Position numbers and translations under genes: made by a program. Below are positions 33,599 through 42,180 of a DNA stretch of 64,000 nucleotides, one piece after another. The notes below the pieces were generated by a model that was not told where the DNA came from, made no database searches, and saw only the letters and a list, made by a program, of their open reading frames with translations. Origin of the DNA: Peptoniphilus_A genitalis (GTDB lineage: Bacteria > Bacillota > Clostridia > Tissierellales > Peptoniphilaceae); the NCBI RefSeq assembly GCF_949769225.1, contig NZ_CATKPB010000006.1; one strand, 5' to 3'. Position 1 is the first letter of the stretch, and every line of letters begins with the position of its first letter.

Positions 33599-34450
33599 AT
33601 GAAAAGAAGCGAAGTAGAAAAAATTACTGGTTTAACTAGGAAGGCAATTTTATATTACGAGGACAAGGGACTCATAAGACCCCACAAGGAAGAAAATAAT
33701 TACAGGTCTTACTCTCAGAAAGATGTGGATAGGCTTCTTCAAATTTCTATTTACAGGAAACTGGGGTTAAACATTTCTGAAATAAAAAATATTTTATCAA
33801 CTAAGGAAAAAGAACTTGCTAGTATTTTAAGAGACCGCCAATATAGACTTGAACTCGAAGAGGGCAAGAAGAACTTATTGGAGAAACTAATTAAGTCCCA
33901 AGACTTTGAAGAAATTGCTAAAGACCTTGAGGCTTTGGAAAAGGAAGAGACTATCTATGAAAGGCTGGCAAGAATTTTTCCTGGCTACTTTGGTCATATC
34001 TTCTTCATGTCTTATAAGCCCTTTTTGGGAGAAAAACTAGCTGAAGATCAAGAGCCTGTCTTTCACGAACTCATAAAAATTTTGGACTCTCTTCCAGAAA
34101 TTGATTTTACAGAAGAAGAGAAGGCCTACATTGAAAAACTAACTAGTGACTTTGACTTAGAAACTTTAGAATCCCTTAACCAGGAAAAAATCCAAGCTGT
34201 ATATAATTATGAAGACTGGATGGAAGACAACAAAGACAAGGTTAGATCCTATGAAGAATTTAAAGAAAGTCAGGACTATAAGTCTAGTCAGGTGAAAAAA
34301 ATTTCCGACAAGCTCCGAGCTTACATGGTAAAAAATAATTATTATGACTTGGTCATCCCTTTAATAAGGAAGATTTCACCTGCCTATGATGATTATTATA
34401 AAAAGCTTTTGGAGGCTAACGAAAAATTTTTAAGGGAGCGAAATAAATAA
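33599..34450 (+). CDS. MerR family regulator with a ~180-aa C-terminal domain
   Basis: A 283-aa protein. The N-terminal MerR helix-turn-helix and wing (residues 1-70) are KRSEVEKITGLTRKAILYYED, split around TRKAIL, then NYRSYSQKDVDRLLQI and KLGLNISEIKNIL. A dimer coiled coil follows (75-115). The C-terminal ~170 residues are helical and acidic with no Cys-rich metal site, so the effector is probably not a metal ion. The effector is unknown. Likely autoregulated through the 19-bp-spacer promoter; no target gene follows on its transcript before the terminator. Confidence 0.85.
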   Translation: MKRSEVEKITGLTRKAILYYEDKGLIRPHKEENNYRSYSQKDVDRLLQISIYRKLGLNISEIKNILSTKEKELASILRDRQYRLELEEGKKNLLEKLIKSQDFEEIAKDLEALEKEETIYERLARIFPGYFGHIFFMSYKPFLGEKLAEDQEPVFHELIKILDSLPEIDFTEEEKAYIEKLTSDFDLETLESLNQEKIQAVYNYEDWMEDNKDKVRSYEEFKESQDYKSSQVKKISDKLRAYMVKNNYYDLVIPLIRKISPAYDDYYKKLLEANEKFLRERNK

Positions 34451-34470
34451 ATTTATTAATTAAGAATTTG

Positions 34471-34507
34471 AAATCCTGTTTCATAAAAATGAAATGGGAT
34501 TTTTTTA
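34471..34507 (+). terminator. Terminator of the MerR gene
   Basis: AAATCCTGTTTCAT (34471-34484) pairs with ATGAAATGGGATTT (34489-34502), thirteen of fourteen positions, then T-rich. Confidence 0.88.
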
Positions 34508-34596
34508 TAAAAATTTAAATTATCGGCAAATAAGATTTTTAGATTTTGACTTGAATTCTAGGGCAAAGGAGGAAAAAATAAAGATATAGAAATAAG

Positions 34597-34647
34597 GTCA
34601 ACTATAAAAAATATATAGTTGACAAATAAAAAGTAAAATGTTAACTT
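34597..34647 (+). promoter_or_regulatory. BirA-like operator and promoter of bioYDA
   Basis: GTCAAC (34597-34602), 15-base gap, GTTGAC (34618-34623), a perfect dyad with the shape of BirA operators. The right half contains the -35: TTGACA (34619-34624), 17 bases, TAACTT (34642-34647). Bound BirA would block the -35. That BirA is the protein involved is inferred from the downstream biotin genes and birA at 25345. Confidence 0.7.
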
Positions 34648-34690
34648 ATTTAAAGTAATTTATTTACTAATAAAATTTTTGGAGGTTAAT

Positions 34691-35245
34691 GTGAAAAATT
34701 TAAAAGCGAGAGACCTAGTTATGTGTTCGCTTTTTGTTGCCCTTATTGTTGTGGGAACTTTTATTAGGGTGCCCATTCCAGTCTTACCCTTTACCCTGCA
34801 ACTTTTATTTACCATGTTGGCAGGGCTTTTGTTGGGACCAGAGCTCGGTGCAACAGCAGTTGTTGTTTACATAATTTTGGGTCTTATGGGTCTACCAGTC
34901 TTTACTGAAGGCGGTGGTCTTGCCTATATATTTAAGCCATCCTTTGGTTACATAATAGGCTTTGCCGTTGGCGCTTATGTCACAGGAAAGATTGCAAACA
35001 AGGATAAGAGACCTGACATGAAGAGACTTCTTAAGGCAAATTTTGCTGGTCTTGCCATAGTTTATATTTTGGGCATGGTTTACTATTACTTTATTAGCAA
35101 TTTTTATTTGGGATCACCTATTGGAGTTAAGGCAATTATAATTTATTGCTTCTTACTTGCAGTGCCAGGAGATATTGTTCTATGTTTCTTGGGTGCCTTC
35201 CTTGGCAAGAGACTAATTCCAATTATTAACAAGTCCTATAATTAA
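34691..35245 (+). CDS. bioY: Biotin transporter BioY
   Basis: A 184-aa S-component with six helices. Family blocks: IRVPIPVLPFTLQLLFTMLAG (split at PFTLQ), GATAVVVYIILGLMGLPVF and GPSFGYIIGF-like KPSFGYIIGFAVGAY. It imports biotin, alone or with a shared ECF module that is not in this window. GTG at 34691 sits behind GGAGGTTA. The TTG at 34679 lies in the SD. Confidence 0.95.
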   Translation: MKNLKARDLVMCSLFVALIVVGTFIRVPIPVLPFTLQLLFTMLAGLLLGPELGATAVVVYIILGLMGLPVFTEGGGLAYIFKPSFGYIIGFAVGAYVTGKIANKDKRPDMKRLLKANFAGLAIVYILGMVYYYFISNFYLGSPIGVKAIIIYCFLLAVPGDIVLCFLGAFLGKRLIPIINKSYN

Positions 35246-35255
35246 AGGAGAAGAA

Positions 35256-35939
35256 ATGAGTAAGAATATTTTTGTAACAGGAACAGGAACTGAAATTGGA
35301 AAGACCTACGTGGCAGGACTTCTTGTGAAGAAGCTCCACGAGGCAGGAGAAAAATCAGCCTACTACAAGGCTGCCATGAGTGGAAACGACAAGGATGCTG
35401 ATGGAAATCTCATACCTGGTGATGCAAAATTTGTAAAAGAACTAGCAGGTATAGACCAAGATCTTAATGAAATGTGTCCCTACGTTTATGAGAGAGCCTA
35501 CTCTCCTCACTTGGCAGCTCAAATCGAGGGCAATCCTGTGAATCTTGACTATGTAGTGGAAAAGCTTAGGGACTTAGAGAAAAAGTATGACTACATTACT
35601 CTTGAAGGCTCTGGAGGGATTCTTTGCCCACTAAGATTTGATGATGAGGAAATTTATTTAGAGGACTTTGTAAAGAAGGCAAAGCTTTCTTCTATCATTG
35701 TTGCCGATGCAGGCCTTGGAACTATAAATAATCTTGTCTTGACGGCCTTTTATATGAAGGAAAAGGGAATGAAGGTCAAGGGAATAATTTTTAACAACTT
35801 TATCCCAGGAGATGTACTGCAAGAGGACAACATAAAAATGTGCGAACACATGTCAGGTCTCAAAGTCCTAGCCTGTGTAAAGAAGGGCGACAAGGACTTG
35901 GATATAGATATTGATAAACTGAAAGAGATTTATGAATAG
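35256..35939 (+). CDS. bioD: Dethiobiotin synthetase
   Basis: A 227-aa ATP-dependent carboxylase: P-loop GTGTEIGKT at 9-17, YYKAAMSG (family YxKPVxxG), LEGSGGILCP (family EGAGG). It makes dethiobiotin from DAPA, CO2 and ATP. SD AAAGGAGAAG; follows bioY by 10 bases. Confidence 0.95.
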   Translation: MSKNIFVTGTGTEIGKTYVAGLLVKKLHEAGEKSAYYKAAMSGNDKDADGNLIPGDAKFVKELAGIDQDLNEMCPYVYERAYSPHLAAQIEGNPVNLDYVVEKLRDLEKKYDYITLEGSGGILCPLRFDDEEIYLEDFVKKAKLSSIIVADAGLGTINNLVLTAFYMKEKGMKVKGIIFNNFIPGDVLQEDNIKMCEHMSGLKVLACVKKGDKDLDIDIDKLKEIYE

Positions 35940-35954
35940 GAGTTGCTATATAAA

Positions 35955-37157
35955 ATGATTTGGTATCCATATGAACAGTTAAAGACCATGAAGCCACCCT
36001 ACAAGGTCGTAGATGCTAAGGGAGTTTATCTTTACACTGAGGACAAGGAAATGATTGACTCAGTTTCATCTTGGTGGTCTACAATCTACGGCTACAAAAA
36101 TGAAAAAATAAATGAAGCCCTTATAGGTCAAGTGAAGAAGTTTTCTCATGTAATGTTGGGAGGTTTAACTCACGAGCCAGTAGAAAGACTTTCCAACCAA
36201 TTAAAGGACTTCTTGCCAGGGGACTTGGACTATCCCTTCTTCTCTGACTCAGGATCTGTGGCAGTGGAAGTTGCCCTAAAGATGGCCCTTCAATACTACA
36301 TGAACAAGGGAGAAGCTGGCAGGACCATGATACTTGCCTTAACTCATGCCTACCATGGGGACACCTTCAAGACTATGGAAGTTGGCGACGATGAAGACTA
36401 CCATTTTGTCCTAGAAGCCTATGGCAAGAGCAAGTATGTTGTAAATATTCCAACTGAAATTGATGCCCTTGAAGATGCCTTTGAAAAATATGGGGACAAG
36501 CTAAACTCCTTTATAGTTGAGCCACTTTTACAAGGTGCTGGCGGAATGAGGATGTATGACATTTCTTTTTTAGAAAGAGCAAGGGAACTTTGCGATGAGC
36601 ATAATGTCCTACTTATCTTTGACGAAGTCGCAACAGGCTTTGGAAGAACTGGTAACAGGTTTGTAGCAGACCTAGTCCTACCAGACATAATATGCTTGGG
36701 AAAGGCCCTTACAGGGGGTTACCTTGGCCATGCTGCCACAGTTGCAAACAAGAAGGTCTTTGATGCCTTCTACGATGATAACCCAAGACATGCCCTAATG
36801 CATGGGCCAACCTTTATGGGAAATCCCATAGCCTGCACCGTTGCATCGAAGTGTCTTGAAATCTTCCAAGAAGAGGACTTCATGAGTAAGATAAAGAGGA
36901 TTGAAGAAATTGAAAGAGAAGAAATGGAAGGCTTCACTCATGACAAGATTGAAGAAGTTAGGATCATGGGAGCTTGCGTCTGCATTGAAGTAAAGGATGG
37001 TAAGGACATAGAAGGTTTCCAAGAGTTCGCCTATGAAAGGGGAGTCTTTGCAAGACCCTTTGTGAAATACATTTACTCTATGGTTCCCTATGTAATTAGT
37101 GAAGAGGAACTTAGAAAAGTAATGAGGACTATGAAGGAATGGTTTGAGAATAAATAA
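35955..37157 (+). CDS. bioA: Adenosylmethionine-8-amino-7-oxononanoate aminotransferase
   Basis: A 400-aa class III aminotransferase: SVSSWWSTIYGY (BioA SWW substrate motif), LTHAYHGDTF, IFDEVATGFGRTG, PLP lysine Lys250 in LGKALTGGYL, HGPTFMGNP. It converts KAPA to DAPA using SAM as amino donor. ATG at 35955 follows AGGAG by 12 bases; the TTG at 35943 directly abuts the SD. Shorter than E. coli BioA (429). It needs KAPA, but no bioF is present here. Confidence 0.93.
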   Translation: MIWYPYEQLKTMKPPYKVVDAKGVYLYTEDKEMIDSVSSWWSTIYGYKNEKINEALIGQVKKFSHVMLGGLTHEPVERLSNQLKDFLPGDLDYPFFSDSGSVAVEVALKMALQYYMNKGEAGRTMILALTHAYHGDTFKTMEVGDDEDYHFVLEAYGKSKYVVNIPTEIDALEDAFEKYGDKLNSFIVEPLLQGAGGMRMYDISFLERARELCDEHNVLLIFDEVATGFGRTGNRFVADLVLPDIICLGKALTGGYLGHAATVANKKVFDAFYDDNPRHALMHGPTFMGNPIACTVASKCLEIFQEEDFMSKIKRIEEIEREEMEGFTHDKIEEVRIMGACVCIEVKDGKDIEGFQEFAYERGVFARPFVKYIYSMVPYVISEEELRKVMRTMKEWFENK

Positions 37158-37163
37158 AATTTT

Positions 37164-37185
37164 GCCCTGGTTTCAGGGCTTTTTC
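37164..37185 (+). terminator. Terminator of bioYDA
   Basis: GCCCTG (37164-37169) with CAGGGC (37174-37179), four-base loop, then five T. Confidence 0.88.
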
Positions 37186-37238
37186 TTTTGGAGAAATTTA
37201 AGCTATAATTTACTTATAACAATTGGAAAGGAATAAAG

Positions 37239-37919
37239 ATGATAAGGGCAATATTATTTGACAAGGATGGAACCCTCCTCCAGTTTACTGAGGGCTGGGT
37301 TGATTCCATTGTGGGATTTTTAGAAGATAAAATTTTAGATGATAATAAGAAGAGGGAAATCTTTAGGGAAATTGGTATAAGGGAAGATGGTGGGGTGGAA
37401 GAAAATTCTATTCTCTCATCGGAGACTGCCATGGACTTGGCAATAATTTTTTTAAAGTATCTTGATGAGGACCTAGATGAAATTTATGGGGAGTTAGACG
37501 ACCACCTCTTAAACTATTTAAAGAAAAATAATAAATTTATTAGGGAAACCTGCGACTTGAGGAGTCTTTTTGAAGCTTTAAGAGAAAGGGGAATCCTCAT
37601 AGGTATTTTTACTTCAGATAATTATAGGCAGGCCAAGTATTCTATGGACTATTTGGGTCTTGACTCCTTTATAGATTTTTATGCAGCTGCAGATATTTAT
37701 AAGAAGAAGCCCAACAAGGAGAGCTTGGAAGTTTTTAAAAAGAAATATTCACTTGAGGACCAAGAAATAATTATTGTTGGGGACTCAAGAGTTGATATGG
37801 TTTTTGGTGAGGACACAGTAAAGGTTGGGGTCCTATGTGGGACTGGTTCGAGAGAAATGCTCGCCAAGTACACAGACAATATAATAGATGATCCAAGCCA
37901 AGTTTTGAAATTCTTATAA
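37239..37919 (+). CDS. HAD family phosphatase (PGPase-like)
   Basis: A 226-aa haloacid dehalogenase: motif I FDKDGTLL at residues 7-14, motif II IFTSDN near 127, Lys in KKPNKE, motif IV IVGDSRVDMVFG. The helical cap between motifs I and II is subfamily I. Substrate unknown; phosphoglycolate or a sugar phosphate are the usual guesses. Transcribed alone between two terminators. Confidence 0.85.
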   Translation: MIRAILFDKDGTLLQFTEGWVDSIVGFLEDKILDDNKKREIFREIGIREDGGVEENSILSSETAMDLAIIFLKYLDEDLDEIYGELDDHLLNYLKKNNKFIRETCDLRSLFEALRERGILIGIFTSDNYRQAKYSMDYLGLDSFIDFYAAADIYKKKPNKESLEVFKKKYSLEDQEIIIVGDSRVDMVFGEDTVKVGVLCGTGSREMLAKYTDNIIDDPSQVLKFL

Positions 37920-37955
37920 GCTTGCAAAATATTTATATCTTTTAAAATTAAAAAA

Positions 37956-38004
37956 GCCCAAGGAATTTGGGCAAAAAAAGAAGGGCTCCAAGAGCCCTTT
38001 TATA
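37956..38004 (-). terminator. Two tandem terminators of the mnmA-ctc operon
   Basis: On the minus strand, AGGGCTCTTGGAGCCCT (38000-37981 region) runs into a U-rich tract, and a second hairpin GCCCAAATTCCTTGGGC (37972-37956) is followed by six U. Both would stop transcription from the ribosomal gene; they may also stop the convergent HAD transcript. Confidence 0.8.
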
Positions 38005-38025
38005 ATATTTAAATTTATTAAATAA

Positions 38026-38673
38026 TTATTCTTCTTCTTTTTCTTCAGTTTCAGAAACAGTAGGAACTTCTGCAGAAGCTTCTTCTGCTCCTTCTTCTGG
38101 TTCTTTTTCTTCTGTTGGTTCAACAAGAGTTGCAACAGCTTCATCAGCTTCAAGGTGTTCAATCTTAATGTTTTCGTCACCGAAAATGTCAAGGTCAGCA
38201 ATTGTTTTAGTTTCACCAATTTGCATTTCAACAACATTTACAATAGCTTCTGATGGAAGATATTTTGGAAGACAAGTTACAGTAACTTCGTTTAGTACTT
38301 GGATTAATGAAGATGGTTGAACCTTAACTTCGTCTCTACCTTCAAGAACGATAGGTACTTCAACAGAAATTTCTGTGTTCATGTCGATTTCATATAGGTC
38401 AAAGTGAACCATAGCGTTTTTAATGTGGTGCATTTGAACTTCTTTGAAAAGAACAGAAGTAGTTTCTCCATCGATGTCGATATCGAAAATGTTTGAATAA
38501 CCTTCTTGGCTATAAGCCTTTAAAAGATCTTTTTCAAGACCGCTTACCATTCTTGCTTCCTTACCCTTTGAGTAAAGAACTCCTGGGATTTCACCATTAG
38601 CTCTTAGTTTATCAACCTTGTTTTTACCCTTAGCATCTCTTTTGTTTAAAACTAATTTCATATATACCTCCAA
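38026..38673 (-). CDS. rplY: Ribosomal protein bL25 (CTC family, long form)
   Basis: A 215-aa general stress/ribosomal protein CTC. The N-terminal L25 domain (1-95) binds 5S rRNA: GEIPGVLYSKGKEA, VHFDLYEID. The C-terminal TL5/CTC beta domain (95-185) is followed by an acidic tail of ~35 residues (Glu/Ala/Val-rich, ending KEEE). SD GGAGGTATAT. Downstream of mnmA by 3 bases. Confidence 0.95.
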   Translation of the reverse strand: MEVYMKLVLNKRDAKGKNKVDKLRANGEIPGVLYSKGKEARMVSGLEKDLLKAYSQEGYSNIFDIDIDGETTSVLFKEVQMHHIKNAMVHFDLYEIDMNTEISVEVPIVLEGRDEVKVQPSSLIQVLNEVTVTCLPKYLPSEAIVNVVEMQIGETKTIADLDIFGDENIKIEHLEADEAVATLVEPTEEKEPEEGAEEASAEVPTVSETEEKEEE

Positions 38674-38676
38674 AAA

Positions 38677-39738
38677 TTATTTTATAATACCTGAACCAAG
38701 ACAAACATCGCCTTGATAAAAAACACACACTTGACCAGGTGTGACACCCTTAAGTGGTTTTTTCAGTTTAACAACATATTTATCATTTTGTTTTTCCAAT
38801 GTGGCAGCCTGATCACTGGCTCTGTATCTTATTTTAACAGATAAATCCACTGGAAGAGAAGGATTTTCTGTAATCCAGAAAATATCTTCAACTTCAAATT
38901 CATCCTTGTAAAGAACTGGGTTGTTAATCCCTTGAGCCACAATTAAAAGATTGTTTTTTAAATCCTTATCAGCAACAAAGAAGGGTTCTCCACTTCCAAC
39001 GCCGCCAATGCCAATTCCACGCCTTTGACCAATGGTGTAGTGCATAAGGCCAGAGTGTTCTCCCAATACCTTGCCCTTTTCGTCCACAATTTTACCAGGC
39101 TTAGTAAATAGGAATTGATCTAAAAACTCATTGAAATCTCTTTCGCCAATGAAACAGATTCCAGTAGAATCCTTCTTAGAAGCAGTTGAGAGTTCATATT
39201 TTTCTGCGATGCGCCTTACTTCATCCTTAGTTAAATCACCAACAGGGAAGAGAGTTTTTTCAAGTGCTTCCGACTTAACTCTTGATAAAAAGTAGGACTG
39301 GTCCTTATTATTATCTAAACCCTTTAAGAGGTAAGTCTTGCCATGGACTTTTTTAGTCCTGGCGTAGTGACCCATAGCAATATAATCAGCATCAAAATCC
39401 ATTGCGTAGTCAAGGAAGGCCTTGAATTTTATTTCAGTATTGCACATAACATCTGGATTTGGAGTTCTGCCTTTTTTATATTCACTTAGAAAATAAGAAA
39501 AAACCCTATCTCTATACTCTTTTTCAAAGTTGACAGTAAAATATTTAATGCCAAGTTGAGAGCATACAGAGACAACATCTATATAATCTTCTCTAGCAGT
39601 GCACATGCCATCATCTTCTGCCCAGTTCCTCATAAAGACTGCTGTAACATCGTAGCCAGCTTCCTTTAAGAGAATTGCGGAAACAGATGAATCCACACCG
39701 CCACTCATTCCAAGAATGACTTTTTTCTTTTCTTGCAT
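38677..39738 (-). CDS. mnmA: tRNA-specific 2-thiouridylase MnmA
   Basis: A 353-aa enzyme: PP-loop GMSGGVDSSV at residues 10-19, CNTEIKFKAFLDYA with the catalytic Cys near 100, STGICFIGERDF with the second Cys near 200, and HYTIGQRRGIGIGG. It thiolates U34 of Lys, Glu and Gln tRNAs. ATG at 39738 is set by GGAGGTATTG; the frame extends 21 codons further with no SD. Confidence 0.95.
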   Translation of the reverse strand: MQEKKKVILGMSGGVDSSVSAILLKEAGYDVTAVFMRNWAEDDGMCTAREDYIDVVSVCSQLGIKYFTVNFEKEYRDRVFSYFLSEYKKGRTPNPDVMCNTEIKFKAFLDYAMDFDADYIAMGHYARTKKVHGKTYLLKGLDNNKDQSYFLSRVKSEALEKTLFPVGDLTKDEVRRIAEKYELSTASKKDSTGICFIGERDFNEFLDQFLFTKPGKIVDEKGKVLGEHSGLMHYTIGQRRGIGIGGVGSGEPFFVADKDLKNNLLIVAQGINNPVLYKDEFEVEDIFWITENPSLPVDLSVKIRYRASDQAATLEKQNDKYVVKLKKPLKGVTPGQVCVFYQGDVCLGSGIIK

Positions 39739-40022
39739 CAATACCTCCAATCCACTCAATAACAATACATAATTATACAATAGTTGTTTGGAAAAATCCA
39801 CCTTTATTTAAGAAAATACGAGTTTGTAAGACTTTTGAAGAGAAAATAAAAAATATTTCTTGTAAAAATTTAGTCTATAAAAATTCTTGTCCTCTTTGTA
39901 AATTTTTATTAAAAATCTTTTGGAGAAAATTTAAAAATAATGGAGAAATTTTATTGACAAAGTTTTTACTATGGAGTAAAATTATAGATTTATTTGACAG
40001 ATATAGCTTTTTAATGTATAAT
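39739..40022 (+). promoter_or_regulatory. Divergent intergenic region with two tandem veg promoters
   Basis: No gene is seen in 39739-39950. P1 is TTGACA (39954-39959), 17 bases, TAAAAT (39977-39982). P2 is TTGACA (39994-39999), 17 bases, TATAAT (40017-40022), a full consensus promoter 38 bases before veg. The B. subtilis veg gene is also known for unusually strong promoters. Confidence 0.85.
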
Positions 40023-40059
40023 AAGTTAATATTAAAGCTCTGGAAGGAATGGGTGTCGA

Positions 40060-40326
40060 ATGAATCAAATGCAAATTATCAAGAGAGAACTTGAGAACCA
40101 CATTGGAAAAAAAGTTATTGTAAGGGCCAACAAGGGCAGGAAGAAAATTGTAACTAGGAAGGGAATCCTAAAGGCAACTTACCCAAGTCTATTCGTACTT
40201 GAGGTTTTTAATGGAGAAGAATTAGTGACTGCAAGCTACACTTATTCTGACGTATTGACATCAACAGTTCAAGTTACAGTTTTAGATGAAGATGTGACAT
40301 ATAAAGATGCAAAGATGATATCATAA
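40060..40326 (+). CDS. veg: Veg protein
   Basis: An 88-aa basic protein of the Veg family (DUF1021): LENHIGKKVIVRANKGRKK, GILKATYPSLFVLEV and SYTYSDVLTSTVQV are the family blocks of the small SH3-like fold. In B. subtilis Veg influences biofilm gene expression; its molecular role is not settled. Two strong promoters and a terminator make it a monocistronic, highly expressed gene. Confidence 0.93.
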   Translation: MNQMQIIKRELENHIGKKVIVRANKGRKKIVTRKGILKATYPSLFVLEVFNGEELVTASYTYSDVLTSTVQVTVLDEDVTYKDAKMIS

Positions 40327-40353
40327 AATCTTTTTTTATACTTAGATTTGTGG

Positions 40354-40378
40354 CAGGTGTTAAGACACCTGTTTTTTT
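40354..40378 (+). terminator. Terminator of veg
   Basis: CAGGTGT (40354-40360) with ACACCTG (40365-40371), then seven T. Confidence 0.9.
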
Positions 40379-40740
40379 ATTGTAGAAATTTAATTAATAG
40401 TAAGTAATTATAAAAAGGATTATAATTTTTAGCTTAATAGGTCTCATAAAGTCGTAAATTTTTATGAGTTTCTAATTTTTTATTAAGGTATAAATCTTTG
40501 TGAAGTTAGGATTTTTTATAAAGTAATAAAGGCTTGTAACTCTATAGATTTTTATAAAGTAGTGAGCATTTATTAATTTGTAGAAAAATGGAAATTGTAG
40601 AAAAGAAATTATAAAATAGATTAAAAAAAATTTTTGAATTTTAAGAGGATAAAAATTTTATTTAACTAAGATGAAATAAAAGTAGAATTTCTTAAACTAA
40701 ATTTATAAGTTTTATTTAATAATTAATATGTAAGAAATAA
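40379..40740. other. AT-rich intergenic region
   Basis: About 360 bases with no gene. A short imperfect direct repeat (GATTTTTTATAAAGTA near 40510 and GATTTTTATAAAGTA near 40548) is present. I see no promoter, RNA fold or coding signal that stands out. Confidence 0.4.
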
Positions 40741-40766
40741 AAAAAGAAGCCACCCCTAAGGGTGGC
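40741..40766 (-). terminator. Terminator of the CofE-like gene
   Basis: On the minus strand GCCACCC (40766-40760) pairs with GGGTGGC (40755-40749), then a U-rich tail. Confidence 0.85.
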
Positions 40767-40780
40767 ATAAATTTTATATA

Positions 40781-41965
40781 TTATTCAGTTGCAAAGTTGT
40801 CAAAGTAACCTTGGATGTAAATAACTGGAGTACCCTTGTCGCCTGATCCACTTGTAAGGTCGCAAAGACTTCCAAGTAAGTCAGTGATTCTTCTAGGAGT
40901 AGTTCCAAGAGTTTCGTCCTTTCCAACAAGGTCCTTTTGCTTGTGAGAAATTTTTTCTTTCATTGCAGCAGTTGCGTGTTCAGTGTCCATATCCTTTAGG
41001 TCAGTGTCTGCAATGTATTTGATTTTAAGTTCGCTTGGTTGACCAGCAAGTCCATCTGTGTGAGCAGGTGATACAACTGGGTCTGCAAGTTCCCAAATTT
41101 TTCCAACTGGATCCTTGAAGGCACCATCGCCGTAAATCATAACTTCAACTTGCTTGTTGTATTTTTCAATTAGTTTCTTTTGAACTTCTTTTACAAAAGC
41201 TTCTCCGTCTCTAGGGAAAAGTTTTAATCTAGTGTCAGATGCGAAGTTTGATCCAAGTAGACCGAATTCTTCGTTGTAGCCACTTCCATTAATGGATTCA
41301 TTTAATATATCGTCAAGACCAAGAACAACTTTTGCTCCTTCGTCTTTTAAAAGTCTCTTTATTGAAAATCTTGTGTGAGTTGATCCAACAAGAACTTCAT
41401 CTGTGTAATTTAGAATAGTCTTAGGATCATTTGAGAAGTGGATGTCACAGTTGCCACCACAAATTTCCTTGTAAAGAGTTACATAATCAATACCTGTAAA
41501 TTCGTGTTTAACTTCTTCACCAAAGATTCTTCTGTAATCTTTTTCTTCTAAGACATCTGCAAATGGATTTATTTTTGCTTCGTAAAGAAGGCTTGGATCC
41601 ATTAGTGAATTTCCAACTTCATCAGATGGGTAGGAGAAGAGAAAATGTATTTTCTTTCCTGATTTTGCAATACCCCTTAGGATTGTTGAAAATCTGTTAC
41701 GGCTAAGAATTGGGAATACTATTCCAATTTCCTTGTCGAACTTTTTGTTAATGTCTTCTGCTATGTCATCAATAGTAACATAGTTGTTTTGTGCTCTTGC
41801 AACTAAAGATTCTGTTACTGCAACAATATCCTTGTCCCTCACAGAAATATTTTCTGATTCAAGAGCCTTTCCTAGGGAATCAACGACAATATCGACTAGA
41901 TTGTCTCCACTTTTTACAATAGGTGTACGGATTCCACGTACTACTGTACCAATGTATCTTTGCAT
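40781..41965 (-). CDS. CofE-like (F420-0:gamma-glutamyl ligase fold) protein
   Basis: A 394-aa protein of the PF01996 family. It begins YIGTVVRGIRTPIVKSGDNL and has the conserved AVTESLVARAQ, FPILSRNRFSTILRGIA and MIYGDGAFKDPVGKIW, with acidic metal-ligand residues. In archaea and actinobacteria the family adds glutamate to coenzyme F420. Firmicutes like this one are not known to make F420, so the real substrate is unknown. Monocistronic, between its own terminator and the divergent ftsE promoter. Confidence 0.75.
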   Translation of the reverse strand: MQRYIGTVVRGIRTPIVKSGDNLVDIVVDSLGKALESENISVRDKDIVAVTESLVARAQNNYVTIDDIAEDINKKFDKEIGIVFPILSRNRFSTILRGIAKSGKKIHFLFSYPSDEVGNSLMDPSLLYEAKINPFADVLEEKDYRRIFGEEVKHEFTGIDYVTLYKEICGGNCDIHFSNDPKTILNYTDEVLVGSTHTRFSIKRLLKDEGAKVVLGLDDILNESINGSGYNEEFGLLGSNFASDTRLKLFPRDGEAFVKEVQKKLIEKYNKQVEVMIYGDGAFKDPVGKIWELADPVVSPAHTDGLAGQPSELKIKYIADTDLKDMDTEHATAAMKEKISHKQKDLVGKDETLGTTPRRITDLLGSLCDLTSGSGDKGTPVIYIQGYFDNFATE

Positions 41966-42180
41966 AATTCCTCCTACATTTAAATAAATTACTTTTTTAC
42001 TTCAAAATTATACACGAAGTCTTTAGAAATGTAAAATATTTTTTTAAAAATTTTATAAATTTGCAATTAGCCTTTAAAAATATTACTATATCAAGGGTTT
42101 ATTGGGAAAATTAATAAATTCACTGTACATTTGTAACCACTTTGTAATATAATTGATTAAGATTATAGAAAGGTGTTTTT

